Assembly: GCF_963678635.1 (NCBI RefSeq)
Contig: NC_087064.1
Location: forward strand, 41,011,165-41,075,164
Length of the DNA stretch: 64,000 nucleotides
Origin: Symsagittifera roscoffensis
Taxonomy: Eukaryota; Xenacoelomorpha; Acoela; Convolutidae
Direction: 5' to 3'
Shown: piece by piece, positions 31,615 to 41,859 of the stretch
Layout: the number at the start of each line of letters is the position of its first letter
Numbering within the stretch: position 1 is the stretch's first letter
Position numbers and translations under genes: made by a program
The notes under the pieces: generated by a model
Databases searched by the model: none
What the model saw: the letters and a program-made list of their open reading frames with translations, nothing else
Told to the model about the DNA's origin: nothing

Positions 31615-31980
31615 GGGTGGTGGTGGTGGTGGTTCCGGTGGGGGGGGGGGGGGGTTGGGTTGGTGTTTCAGGTTAGGGGGGTATTGTTTCAGGTGATCGA
31701 GTGGGGGGGGGGGTTCAGAGGAGGAGGTGGGGTTTGGTTCGGGTGGAGGAGGGAGGGTGGGCTCAGGTGAGGGAGGGTGGTGGGTTCATGTGGGGAGGTG
31801 TTCAGGTGGCGGGTTCAGGTGGCGGGTGTTCACGGGGGGGGGGGAGGTTCAGGTGGGTGGGTTGTTTAGCTAGAGGATTCAGTGGGGGAGGAGTGGAAGG
31901 GAGGGGAGCAAAAGGGCAAACGTTAAGGGCATTGAAGGAAGGGGAATAAGGGGCAAACTTTAGGGGGGGGGGGGGGTTAG
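31615..31980 (+). repeat. G-rich low-complexity tract 1
   Basis: The plus strand is dominated by G runs (up to about 15 in a row) separated by T, A or TTC, such as repeated GGTTCAGGTGG-type units. Open frames here are Gly-rich artefacts. The strand asymmetry is extreme and favours quadruplex-type structures. Confidence 0.85.
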
Positions 31981-32200
31981 ACCTTAGCGGATTTTTTTTT
32001 GCAATTTGAGTTTACCCGCACCGGAGTTCTATGGGTAATAATCGATTATAAGGGGAAAATGTTGTCATTATAATGTATTATTGTGGCAAATTTAGACCAC
32101 GTAATCGATTATTTGGTCATCAAAATCGATTTTTTCGAAAAATAAAAAACCATTATAATCCGTTATAATCTTTTCAATTCCATTTTTTTGGCACTGAAAT

Positions 32201-32280
32201 CCGCATAACTCAATTAATGCAGTAACTTAAAAGCAGAAACTTGATAAATGCAGAAATTATCGCAAAATTTTGCACGACGC
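32201..32280 (+). repeat. 80-bp exact direct repeat, copy 1
   Basis: From CCGCATAACTCAATTAATGC to GCACGACGC, identical base for base with 33265-33344. Confidence 0.9.
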
Positions 32281-32507
32281 TCGATTATTTTTGCCCAGAT
32301 AATCCAGTGCAATCGATTTTTTTTGCAAAACAAATCTATAATAATTCATTATAATCAATTATAATACATTATATTTTTTGAAAGATAATTCGATTGTTTT
32401 TGCAGAATTTTTGCAAGTTTTTAGCAAATTTGCAAAAAATATGCCATGTCTTTTACTAAATGCTATGTCTAATGTCACCACCTCAAGTAATTTTTAACTC
32501 CCAGCAA

Positions 32508-32758
32508 TTAAAGAGAGGGGGGTGTCAATCATAAACCCACTCCCCAAAGTCTACCAATAAATAGGGGGGTACGGGTCGAATGGCACTTGTGCTTAACTGG
32601 CAGAGAGGGGGGCGGGTAAACGGGGGAGGGGGGGTTTGTAAAGTAAACTGAGGGGTACTTAAAGTAAATGGGAGGTGAAGTAAACAGGGGGAGGGGGGGG
32701 GGGGGGGTAAATCAAACAAGGGGGGTAAAGTAAATAGGGGGAGGGGGAGTGGGTGTGG
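32508..32758 (+). repeat. G-rich low-complexity tract 2
   Basis: Repeated GTAAA(C/T)(A/G)GGGGG units with G runs of up to about 14 on the plus strand, for example around 32687-32707. Same strand bias as tract 1. Confidence 0.85.
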
Positions 32759-33264
32759 TTGGGTAATACCGTTCAAACCACAATATGTATTATATAAAAG
32801 TATAAATATAAATTTTAACGTGAAAAGTAACAATTTTTGAAACGTTTTACGTAGCAAATTTACAAATTTGATAAAGTTGTAAAATTCAAAAATAACCTCT
32901 CAAAAAATCCATTATCATCGATTATAATCGATTATAATGGATTATATTGGCATAAAAAATATTAGGATAATAATCCATTTTTAATGGATTACAATCGATT
33001 ATAATGGATTATAATGACCTAAAAAACATAAGGATTATAATCCATTTTTAATGGATTATAATCGATTACTTTATAATTTCATTCGGATTTTCTTGATTAG
33101 AAAAATAGTTTCATTATAATCCATTTTTAATCAATTATAATCGATTATTATCGAAACTCATTGAGACAGACCACGAAAATTCAATAAATCGATTATTATC
33201 CGATAAACTCCGGCGTGGAAAGGTTTAAAAATGGATTGGGCCGTACACTCGCTTTGCAAAGTTT

Positions 33265-33344
33265 CCGCATAACTCAATTAATGCAGTAACTTAAAAGCAG
33301 AAACTTGATAAATGCAGAAATTATCGCAAAATTTTGCACGACGC
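33265..33344 (+). repeat. 80-bp exact direct repeat, copy 2
   Basis: Identical to 32201-32280; flanks differ immediately on both sides. Confidence 0.9.
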
Positions 33345-33579
33345 GCGAAACAAAAGTAAAAAGGAAAAAATCCATTTAATGTGATTTTCTCTTATTATAA
33401 ATTCCATTAAAACGGATTCCAAATGAATTATAAAGCATTTTGTTTAGTATAAACCATTTTTAGTCCAACTTTGTTGTTTGAGTGTAACATGAGAATCGAT
33501 GAAATTTACAACACTTTAGACCACGAAATTCTCTTATAACCGTTTTTTTTTTTTCACTTTTTTTGATTGCGGATTCACG

Positions 33580-33698
33580 TTTCAGCTCATGTGCAATCCC
33601 AAGTCAGAAATTGAGATTCCATTACATTACTTGATTCCTCAATTTATTTCACATGTGAGCTCATATAATTTAAATGTCTGTTCATTTGAGTTCTAATG
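33580..33698. repeat. Left half of a palindromic repeat split by the family B element
   Basis: TCAGCTCATGTGCAATC and GTCAGAAATTGAGATT here are the reverse complement of sequence at 40797-40850. The two halves are separated exactly by the retrotransposon. Confidence 0.7.
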
Positions 33699-33955
33699 TG
33701 TCATACCGCTAACTCCTCGAGGTATGAACTGTTGGTTATCGAATCTGTATGGATAGATAATATCAAGCTTTGAGAGAACAACTGGTGTATGTAACCTTTA
33801 TTTTAATTGTGAACCGTAGTTCTCTTTAGACGACGTTTTCGTCCTTGTTATCACAGTACCAGTACCCATTAATGTTATATAATATCAAAACATAAATGAT
33901 ATATAAATACATATAAAGTTTGATATGGAGTTTTATCTATCCATGCCGGTTGACA
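33699..33955 (-). repeat. 3' LTR of family B element
   Basis: 257 bp, with perfect TGTCA/TGACA ends. It shares with the other LTR the blocks ATGGATAGATAATATCAAGC and GTTATATAATATCAAAACAT. Confidence 0.93.
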
Positions 33956-33970
33956 TTCCCCCTCCTCGTG
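33956..33970 (-). promoter_or_regulatory. Polypurine tract of family B element
   Basis: On the minus strand ACGAGGAGGGGGAA lies directly against the 3' LTR, the standard site for priming plus-strand synthesis. Confidence 0.85.
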
Positions 33971-34039
33971 AAAATTTAGAAAGTTTATTTGAGTTTTTTA
34001 AGTCCCCGTAGGACTGTGTAGATTGATTAATCATTTCTC

Positions 34040-34600
34040 ACCTCTTAATTTTCAGTGTTGTTGTCAGTGTTGTCATCTACTGCTCCGTGCTCTTCCTCGT
34101 TGTTTGGTTGTTGATCTACTTGTATTTGTTTTGGTTCTTCAATGATTTTCGTTTCAACATAAAATATTTCGTCCTTCTCCCTTTGTTCATCTTCTGCCTC
34201 CGCTGGTGAAGTTAAATCGATTACGTCGTTTATAGCGCTCGTTTTGTCTTTTGTCTTTTATATTCTGGAGTTTTGTCTAAAAATCCTATCTCCTGAATTA
34301 GAAATTTTAAGCTGGGCAAATCTTGTTTTGACTTTTCAGGCGGTGAATCAATCTCGAATTGTTTCGTCCCATTTGCGCTTGTGACTTGTATTGCGTTGAT
34401 TGGAATGGGGTTTCCCAGGGCTGTCGCTAATTTCGCCTGTCGGTTTCTTGTCGACTTCCTTGTTGCGATTGCAGGCGGTGTTATTTTCTGGTTCTGTCGC
34501 TTTGGTGAAGGTGAATTGTTTTCCTCCGATATAGACGACGAATCGTCATCTTTCTCTGCATTGTTGGTTTGTTCGATCTCCGTTTGGAGGCTCATCTCTC
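34040..34600 (-). pseudogene. C-terminal acidic/basic tail ORF of family B pol
   Basis: The frame 34230-34595 (121 codons) is charged and Ser/Pro/Lys-rich (SISEENNSPSPKRQNQKITP) and lies after the integrase. It is likely the disordered C-terminus of Pol rather than an envelope: there is no signal peptide, no Cys pattern and no membrane segment. Confidence 0.5.
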
Positions 34601-34778
34601 TCGGTGTTTGCAGTTTTCTAGTTGGTTTTCTTCCAGTTCATTTTCCTGACACCTTTATTTTCGTGGGACTTTGTGCTGTTTTCTCTTGTATCGTTAGTTT
34701 GATAGGTAGCCCCGTTGTGGTGTCCTCCTTGAACATGGGATGTTGTGGAGCTTGTGGATCGTTTATGTCTAAAAAACG

Positions 34779-36530
34779 TTAGAATGGACCTGTTCTCCGT
34801 GCGGATTTGTCAGCAACATAGTCGCTTAAACGAGAAGGTCTGCAAGGTCCGTATATTACTGGGTTAGGAACAAATGCGGTACCACTATTCCTTAGTAATC
34901 TCGGTCGTTTGCCAAAAGATTGTACCCAAGAAGTGTGCGGTGTGTAAGTGAGATTTTTTCCGTCTGTGATTTTGTATTTTTGTTCAAACATTTTTGGGTT
35001 TTTTACTTTGGTTGCAAACCGAATGGTTTTTCGTGCCACTTGTTCTATGCGTTTTTTGATATTTTCATCGACTGTTCTTTGCACTCCCTTTATATCTTAG
35101 ATTAAGTTTGCTCTTAGCATGTTGTATAGGTTTTGAATATGCCCCTGTTTCTGGCTATGTTGTTGAGCGCTTGTTTGTAAGCGTCCTTGGTATTGGTTTA
35201 TGTGAGACTTTATGTGGTGTTTCCTTCTTCCGGACCTGAATTTCATCTTCTGACCATCGCTCGAGGTCATGCATGACTTCTGCTGGCGAAGGCGTCTTCG
35301 TAAGGTTCTTTCGATCTAAACATGCATGTTTGGCGCTCTCCCAGTTTAAATCGTTAGGTTAGCTTTTCGTGGCTATGTTTGATAATGGAGTATTTGGTTT
35401 TCTACCCATATGTGCTTCAAAAGGCGAAAATTTTGTGACACCATAGGGTGTGATTCTTAATGTTTTCATTATTTCTGCGACATCCGAGGCTAACTTAAAT
35501 GGTGTATTGGATTGGTCCATTCTCATTACCGCTAGTCTACGTTTAATTTTTTGGATCATCCGTTGAACAACCCCTATGGCTCTGTGATCAACTACAGGTG
35601 CAAAAAAAAGTTTTATGTTGTTTAACTTACAGAAGGTTTGACACTTTTTCGCCCTGAATGTTTGAGCTTGATCGCACCGTAATCTGCGCGGTACGCCGTT
35701 ATTAGAAAAATATCTCTGCTTGAACTTGACTGCAATATCTGCTGTTGTGTTCAAGACAACTTTCGCTATCGGGAACTTCGACTACTTATCTATTGCTACC
35801 AAAATGTATGCATCCTTAATTAACTCGTCGGTAGGGGAACTTCCTCATTCGGTTCGACTACTGGTTCCATTTAGAATGAAAGTCTCTTGCCTAGGATGGG
35901 TTTTAAATTTTTACCTTGCTCTGTGCAATGTTTGCAGTTTTGTGCCATTTGCAAAATTGAACAATGAATATGCAGGAACCAGAAATGATGACTCAAATCC
36001 AGCATGGCTGCCCATCCCGGTTGGGTTACGTGAAGACTGTCAAGTACTGTTTGTCGTAGTTGTGAGGGAATTACGATTCTTTCATCGATGAGAAGGCAGT
36101 CCTCTCGGATATGTAATCGGTTACGAATGTTGAACCAATATTTTCCGTAAGAAGCTTTGATGGCGTCCCAGTCCCGCTTTTTTATAAAATGTATCAGTGG
36201 GCGCAAGTTCCTGATTTTCTTGGTGGCTGCGGCGGTGAATGGAATTTCTAGTACTTTTTGTAGTTTCCGACGAAATAGAGGCGTGTCCTCTTCGGTTTCG
36301 GTAGCTTTTTCAACTGTGGCCACTACGGTGTCCATTATTTCTGTGTGGCTGACCTCTAGTTGTAAAGAAGTTGTTATCGTCAGCGGCTCCACGCTAGGTG
36401 TTGTTTCCTCTTGTAAACATACATTGGGGTCCACGCGGCTGACCCATATCTCCTGTTCCATTAGATGATCGTTTCCTGTATTGTTGTATGTTTGTGTCTC
36501 TGTAGTTGAGTTTGTTGTCAATTTGTCCAA
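34779..36530 (-). pseudogene. Integrase of family B element, inactivated
   Basis: The zinc-binding domain is seen at about 35900-36050 (HVTQPGWAAMLDLSHHFWF...CKHCTEQGKNLKPI). The catalytic region is AIDK-stop-SKFPIAKV with an in-frame TAG near 35790, then RCDQAQTFRA, and GVVQRMIQKIKRRL where the catalytic Glu is Gln. The C-terminal part at 34779-35084 has a strand-rich YKITDGKNLTYTP region. It would join element DNA to host DNA; the stop and the Glu to Gln change make it inactive. Confidence 0.85.
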
Positions 36531-36836
36531 CTCTGTGTTTGTAGTTTTTTTTGTGTGGCTATGTATGCTTGGGCTGTGCCAGATTGTGTTTTAATAGTTT
36601 GTGAATTGCATCTTTCCGTTACTGTTGATTTTGACGTTGGGCTGTTTCCAAAATTGATTTTCGGAAAGTTTGTATGTTTCGATCTTGTGATCAATTATCT
36701 AGCGTCGGTCACTTGTGCGGTCGAGTTCGATTGTGTAGCTGATTTAGCTTTCTTTATTTGTTTGTCCTTGGTTGGTGGTCGTTTGTGCCATCTCGGGTCG
36801 GAAAGGCTTTCTTCCCTATCGGATGTACTGTTCCAG

Positions 36837-37340
36837 TCAACCGAAACTGTTCGACCGCATGGTTTCGTGATTTTCAATTCTGATGGAATGAATCCGCCTG
36901 CGAAGTATCTCGTGTCTTTTCGGCTCTTTGTTTTGAATTGAATTGCGTTGATCGAAGTCTTGTTGAATCTGCGATTTTTGAATCCGAGAGTGTTGACTGA
37001 TTTTGAGCAGAATGAAGTGTTGACTGACTTCGAGCAGAGTTTGAGTTAGACTGACTTTTGTTTTTCGGTAGCAATTGACCACTGCCGAATGTTTGGAATG
37101 TTTAGTTATTAATTGAGAGTTTGTTTCAGCATCTAATAGCCCTTTGTTTTCCGCGCGCTTTTTGATTAGGTCACATGGTGCTTTGTTTTGATTGGCCAAC
37201 TGGTTTAGAATAACATTGTCAATCATTTCTAGGTTGTTTATGAATGTATTAATTGCCGCAACTACAAATTCCTCATCATACACGCTGGGGGGTATTGGTA
37301 ATCCAACCAGATTTCGTGACATGTAGTCTATTAAGCCCAT
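36837..37340 (-). pseudogene. Pol connector between RNase H and integrase (family B)
   Basis: The 167-codon open frame starts MGLIDYMSRNLVGLPIPPS, the usual ADxLSR-like region following RNase H in Ty3 Pol (Asp-Tyr-Met-Ser-Arg here). The second half is Gln/Ser-rich with a short repeat (SQHFILLKISQHSRIQKSQ). No enzyme motif. Confidence 0.6.
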
Positions 37341-37433
37341 TTTACTCCCTGCGAGATGTTTATTATCAAAATGGAGTGGTATTAATCTATCAATCCAGCG
37401 GGTTAGACGGCTTCGTCTTGTCTTTGATCATCG

Positions 37434-39252
37434 CTGGCGTTTAAAGCGCTGATTAAAGCTTGAGGATCGGTGATGACGGTAAAATGTTTGCCGTACAAAT
37501 AGTATTTGAAGTGCTCAATTACCCAAACGAATCATAACAATTCTAGTTCGTTGACTGAATAGTTTTCCACAAGGGAGTGTAAAAAACGTGACGCGTTTGC
37601 TATAGCCAACCAACCTTCTGTTGAATGTTGTTCTAGTGCCGCTCCTAAACCTGTGTTAGATGCATCACATACGATGCGAGTTTCTAAATGTAGGTCGAGT
37701 GTTTATTTTGTGTTATTTTTGCTACTAACTGTAGGATGTTTTTGAAAGCTGAGTTGTGTTCCGGTAGCCAATTATTAGGTCTGTTCTTTTCAGCGTTTTT
37801 TAGAAGTGGCCGAAGCGCTGCCGCTGTTTGTGCTAAATTTAGTATGTATCTTGTAAGATGGTGTATTGAACCCATGAAACTTTTTAGTTGCTTAAACGTT
37901 TTGGGAGGCGATAGTTTTTCAATTGCCTCTGTTTTCTGTGTAAATGGTTTTGTTCCCTCACTGTTTATGATGTAACCTAACCACTCAACTTGTTTGCATG
38001 CGAACTTACACTTGTCCAACGAAATTGCAAGGTTTTCCTCGTCAAGTTTTGTTTGCACCGTTTGGAGTTTTTGACGATGTGTCTCCAGCGTTCCTTTTGT
38101 TACGACTAGAATATCGTCGAGATATGCGTAAGTATCATTGCAATTTGTGAGTGTTAGATACACTGCTTTTTGAAACTCTGCCGGCATATCCGTTAGGCCG
38201 TAAAATCCTGTTTGGAATTGGTATGTTCCTGTAGCATTTCAGTCAATGAGTCTGAAGTTGCACTGTTCTCGTGTTGTTTTATCCAACGGGATTTTTGAAT
38301 ATGCGTATCGAAAATCGAGTGTATTGAATAACGTTTCATTCGACTTGTCTGACTTCTCCACTTTTGCGATATTGTCTAGAAGGAGATCTATGTTTGACAT
38401 CTGATACTTGTTTTTGTGTATGTATTTGTTAATCTTTTTGGAATCTAGTGCTAGCTTAACCGTTTGGTCCTTTTCAACCGTGATTACTATTGGGCTGATA
38501 AATTGTTTGTCTGAGCACTTATCGAGCTTGATAATGTGTTTTTGGTCAATCAGATTGTTTAGTTCCACTTCGACCCTTTCTTGTAAATGTATGGGTATAC
38601 GTCTGCCCTTTTGTTGTATCGGTTCAAAATCTCTATTGAATTGTGTTTTCATCACGTGATGTTTTGACTTTCCTGTTCGTACGCATAATTGTTGAAAATT
38701 ATCCTTGACCCGTTGTTTGATTTCATGACTTGATTCGTCGCTTCGTTGTTCTGTGAGTACCTTTTGGGTTTGTTTGTCTTGGACTAATTTGATGCCGATG
38801 CGTGGTAGTAGATTTCGTCCGATTATATTGGCTTTTTGGTCGTCCACTTTAACGAACGGGGTTGTTTGTACTTTCCACCCTCCCGATTCAATAGTTACAA
38901 TTAGTCGTCCTTTAGGATGTATTGATTCACCGTTGTAACATGCTAAGTTTCTGGCGGTATCCTCCGGGGGGATGTTTTTGAATACTGCCGTTTTATCATT
39001 TTGTTGTAATCGTTGAGCGGTTTTTTCGTGTAGAAAAGACATTGGGCTGCCTGAATCCGCAATTGCGAATAGTTCTGTTGTATTTGTTTCCAATTTGACA
39101 ATGTAGCCGTTCAAATCGTCTTCCGATATTGTTTTCGTGTTTTTAATTTCAAATGATTCTGATATTGCCATCACGGAAAGTTCATCCATTTGGTAATTTT
39201 CCCAACCATTGTTTGTGGTGAATTCAGCAAATGCCACCGGGTCGGTATCCAT
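37434..39252 (-). pseudogene. Protease, reverse transcriptase and RNase H of family B element
   Basis: The protease loop is FAIADSGSPMSFLHEKT near 39050. The reverse transcriptase starts with QFISPIVITVEKDQTVKLAL and LDFRYAYSKIPLD; the catalytic YLDDILVVTKG box is at about 38110. RNase H shows VCDASNTGLGAAL and ENYSVNELELL near 37540-37680. Breaks: an in-frame TGA at 38236-38238 between RNFRLID-like and NATGTYQFQ blocks, a single-base shift near 37690 between thumb and RNase H, and a TGA after the ELELL block. The rest is well preserved. Confidence 0.92.
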
Positions 39253-39289
39253 CCGCGTGCTCTCTTTTTTGGTTTCTTCTTGTTGTTCC

Positions 39290-40234
39290 TCATTTGTATT
39301 TCCTAGATAGTTTACGTTTGTAGAGCGGCAAATTTTTGCAAAAAATCCGGGTTTTGCGCATTTTGAACAAATTTATCTTTTGCCGGGCAAGATAGTAGAT
39401 GATTCGGACCATATTGATTTCCACACTTGAAACCTTGTTTGGAATTTGTGTTTCGTTGTTGCTGATATTGTTGATCTCATGTGTTTTGTGATCCACGTAG
39501 ATATGGTCGGCCGCGGAAACCTCCCCGACCTCGTTGGTTGTTTTGGTTGTACTGTTGGCTTTGTCTGCCACGTGTATTAACGTAATGTATTGGTTCTTGT
39601 TTTGTGGTTGTAGCTGTTGGACCTCCGATCGGATTTACTTTCATTGTGCAACTGCGTTCTATTCCTTTTTCACGTCGAATCGCGTATTCTTATGCCTCCT
39701 GTGGGGTACGTGTTTGGGCTAAAAACTCCTCGCGGTAAACATGTCCCTAAGCAACTCCTTTAATCGGTCGCCGCAATCCGCCCGTGAAGCTAGTTCCACT
39801 AGGTGAGCATGAAATTGTTCTAAACTTTCTGTTTTCTTTTGTTTTCGACAAATCAAATTATACCTCTCAAAAGCTATTATTCGTCTTGTGACAAATATAT
39901 CCTCCAAAGCAGTCATGAATTGTTGCGTGGATACCGTGTGTAGTTGCATATTTGGTCGTTGTTGTTGTACTTGACGTTGTCCTTCAGCGCCGAGACACAA
40001 GAAAAGATAGCTTCGTACTTTTGCATCCGCTTCATCCCATCTGAATGAATTACACGGAACTCCTTTTTCCCGTGATTTTATCACGTGGTTTTCCCAGCCC
40101 ACTCGTTTTACTTGGTTGCGCACCTCGCGGTTTTTTCTTTGGGCGTCCGTTTTGCCGGTTATCTCGACCTCGTATACTGGCTCAGATGGCTCTACAAGTT
40201 GTGGTGGGGCTCGTGGTAGGTTTCGAATTTCCAT
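39290..40234 (-). pseudogene. Gag of family B element
   Basis: The frame at 39719-40234 (171 codons) has a Ty3-type capsid pattern: WENHVIKSREKGVPCNSFRW, YLFLCLGAEGQRQV and FERYNLICRKQKKTESLEQF (the YxLxxRxQ-like helix). Following frames carry an RG-rich segment (NNQRGRGGFRGRPY) and a zinc-knuckle remnant KCGNQYGPNHLLSC, which has lost its first Cys. A stop near 39720 and another near 39475 break the frame. Confidence 0.8.
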
Positions 40235-40335
40235 TCCATCTTTTGCGAATAGTGCCGCTCATTTTGTCCACTCTCATGGAGGTTCAGCCGATGCTCTTTC
40301 CCAGAAAGGGTTCAAGTTATGTGGACTCTTTGAGA

Positions 40336-40353
40336 CTCCTGCTGGCTGCGCCA
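40336..40353 (-). promoter_or_regulatory. Primer-binding site of family B element
   Basis: Immediately inside the 5' LTR the minus strand reads TGGCGCAGCCAGCAGGAG, beginning TGG as expected for pairing with a tRNA 3' CCA end. I cannot name the tRNA. Confidence 0.7.
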
Positions 40354-40628
40354 TGTCATACCGCTAACTCCTCGAGGTATAAAATGTTAGTTATCGAATC
40401 CGTATGGATAGATAATATCAAGCTTTGATAGAGAATAAGTTAAAACAACTGGTGAATGTAACCTTTGTTTTAGTTCTGATCCGTAGTTCTCTTTGGACAA
40501 CGTTCTCGTCCTTGTTATCAAGGTCAGTCGACCAGTGCACATTAATGTTATATAATATCAAAACATAAATGATATATAAATACTTAAGAAGTTTGATATG
40601 GAGTTTTATCTATCCATGCCGGATGACA
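40354..40628 (-). repeat. 5' LTR of family B element
   Basis: 275 bp; it differs from the 3' LTR by several substitutions and by short insertions around 40430-40445 and 40525, so the insertion is not recent. Confidence 0.93.
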
Positions 40629-40855
40629 ACATGTTTGCTCATCTGGTTTCACATGTGCGAATATTTGAACTTACATGAGCAGACATGTTAGTTTACATGA
40701 ACATACATGAGAACTTACATGAACATCCATGTGCATTTACATGAGCACAAATGTGAATTTGCATGAGCAATCAGGTAAATCTTGATCAAATCTCAATTTC
40801 TGACATGTGATTACACATTAGCTGACACGCGTATTCACAAAAAAAAACATGTTAA
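40629..40855. repeat. Right half of split palindromic repeat with ACATGAGCA units
   Basis: About ten imperfect units of TTACATGAGCA/TTACATGAACA occur at 40660-40780, followed by the arm complementary to 33580-33620 (AATCTCAATTTCTGAC). Sequence beyond 40880 continues with a related repeat. Confidence 0.7.
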
Positions 40856-41446
40856 TTACTCAAAAATTACGAGAGGGTTCTTAAAAAATACGTAAGAACA
40901 TGTGCTTTTACATGTTTGGAAATGTGAATCACTTGTGGCACGCAATTTCTCTCGAGTTTTGAATCACATGTGACGAACAAGTGCAACTACGTAATTTTTA
41001 TCGTAATTACAATTTCATTTTTTAGAATGAACATCATATTACAAAGCTTTCAAATAAATATTCTTTGAATATCGATCTTCCAGTGATCTTTAAATGGATA
41101 GCTATGCACGGTTACTCTAAATTTGTGTTTTTGTTCCTACTTTCGAAAAAAAGCGGAACTTTTATCAGTGCTACGGTGCGCCTTGAATTGAAAATCTTAA
41201 AGGGAACTTTACCAATGCGGATCAATGGTCAAAAAATGGTCTAATGCTTTTTCAGCAATCAGTATACTAATACTATTGTATAACTATAGTAAAACCATCA
41301 CAGAAAAATTTATATTAGCTTCTTTTTCTGTACCAAATTAATCTAAATAACAACTCAGCTCAACTCAAGATTGATTATATATTCAAATCTAACAACTATT
41401 TATACTCATTAGCTTGTAAAAAAAAACTAATTCATTATGCAATTGA
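40856..41446. other. 3' flank of the transporter gene with repeat DNA
   Basis: 40880-41000 resembles the repeat flanking the Polinton (CACATGTGATTCA and GAGAAATTGC blocks, reverse orientation). The remainder is AT-rich and would include the transporter 3' untranslated region; no AATAAA is obvious close to the stop. Confidence 0.5.
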
Positions 41447-41859
41447 TTATTTGCACTCAATATTTGATGTCTCGGGTACATTGACGGTCTCAAAAGCATG
41501 TGCAAATCCAAGACCAAGTATGAAAACTCCGAGAGCGCAAAAAACTACCCCTGTTATTCTTAATATCCAAGAGAGACATCCGTTTTTATGTTTGTTCGTG
41601 AATAGGTAAGAATCCGTAGGGGAGTGCCTCCAATAGCCTTGGGACTGGGTAGCCTGATGCTCCTCCGCATCTCGTTGCTCCTCCCCCCTCTGATTGCGTA
41701 AAAACACTTCATCGCTCGTCTCCCCCCAACTTGCCCTCCTCTCGTCCCCTTGTCCGCTCTCGAGAAGTTCTGTTCCTCGTAGTTCACCATTGAACCCAGT
41801 GGCAAAGGACTCTTGTCTATGCTGGTCTTTTTTGGACCTCAAGAGATGAATGAATTGGC
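41447..41859 (-). CDS. Transporter exon 8 (last coding exon)
   Basis: Acceptor AACGAAAAAG, then GCCAATTC. It encodes a polar, Glu/Gln/Arg-rich loop of about 85 residues and the final membrane segment ITGVVFCALGVFILGLGFAH, ending at TAA. The loop is longer than usual for the family. Confidence 0.85.

Larger units (their letters stand above)
32030..33210. repeat. AT-rich array of palindromic TAATCGATTATAAT-type motifs
   Basis: Many copies of ATAATCGATTATAATGGA, AATCCATTTTTAATGGATTA and close variants occur, each self-complementary around TCGA or TTTTTAA. They are densest at 32880-33150. A G-rich tract interrupts them at 32510-32760. Confidence 0.75.
33699..40628 (-). mobile_element. Family B Ty3-type LTR retrotransposon, full length
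   Basis: Both LTRs are present (33699-33955 and 40354-40628), each beginning TGTCATACCGCTAACTCC and ending GCCGG(T/A)TGACA. On the minus strand the order is LTR, primer-binding site, gag, protease, reverse transcriptase, RNase H, integrase, tail, polypurine tract, LTR. The size is 6.93 kb. No perfect target duplication is visible (flanks CTAATG and ACATG). Several stops and a changed integrase residue inactivate it. Confidence 0.93.

Noticed and set aside
31499-31949. Gly/Arg-rich plus-strand ORFs
   Set aside because: They are translations of G-run low-complexity DNA with no start context or conservation.
32525-32857. Pro/Leu-rich minus-strand ORF of 110 codons
   Set aside because: Complement of G-rich tract 2.
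34381-34782. 133-codon plus-strand ORF with hydrophobic segments
   Set aside because: Shadow of the family B pol tail on the opposite strand; likewise 35720-36091, 36157-36468 and 36555-36941.
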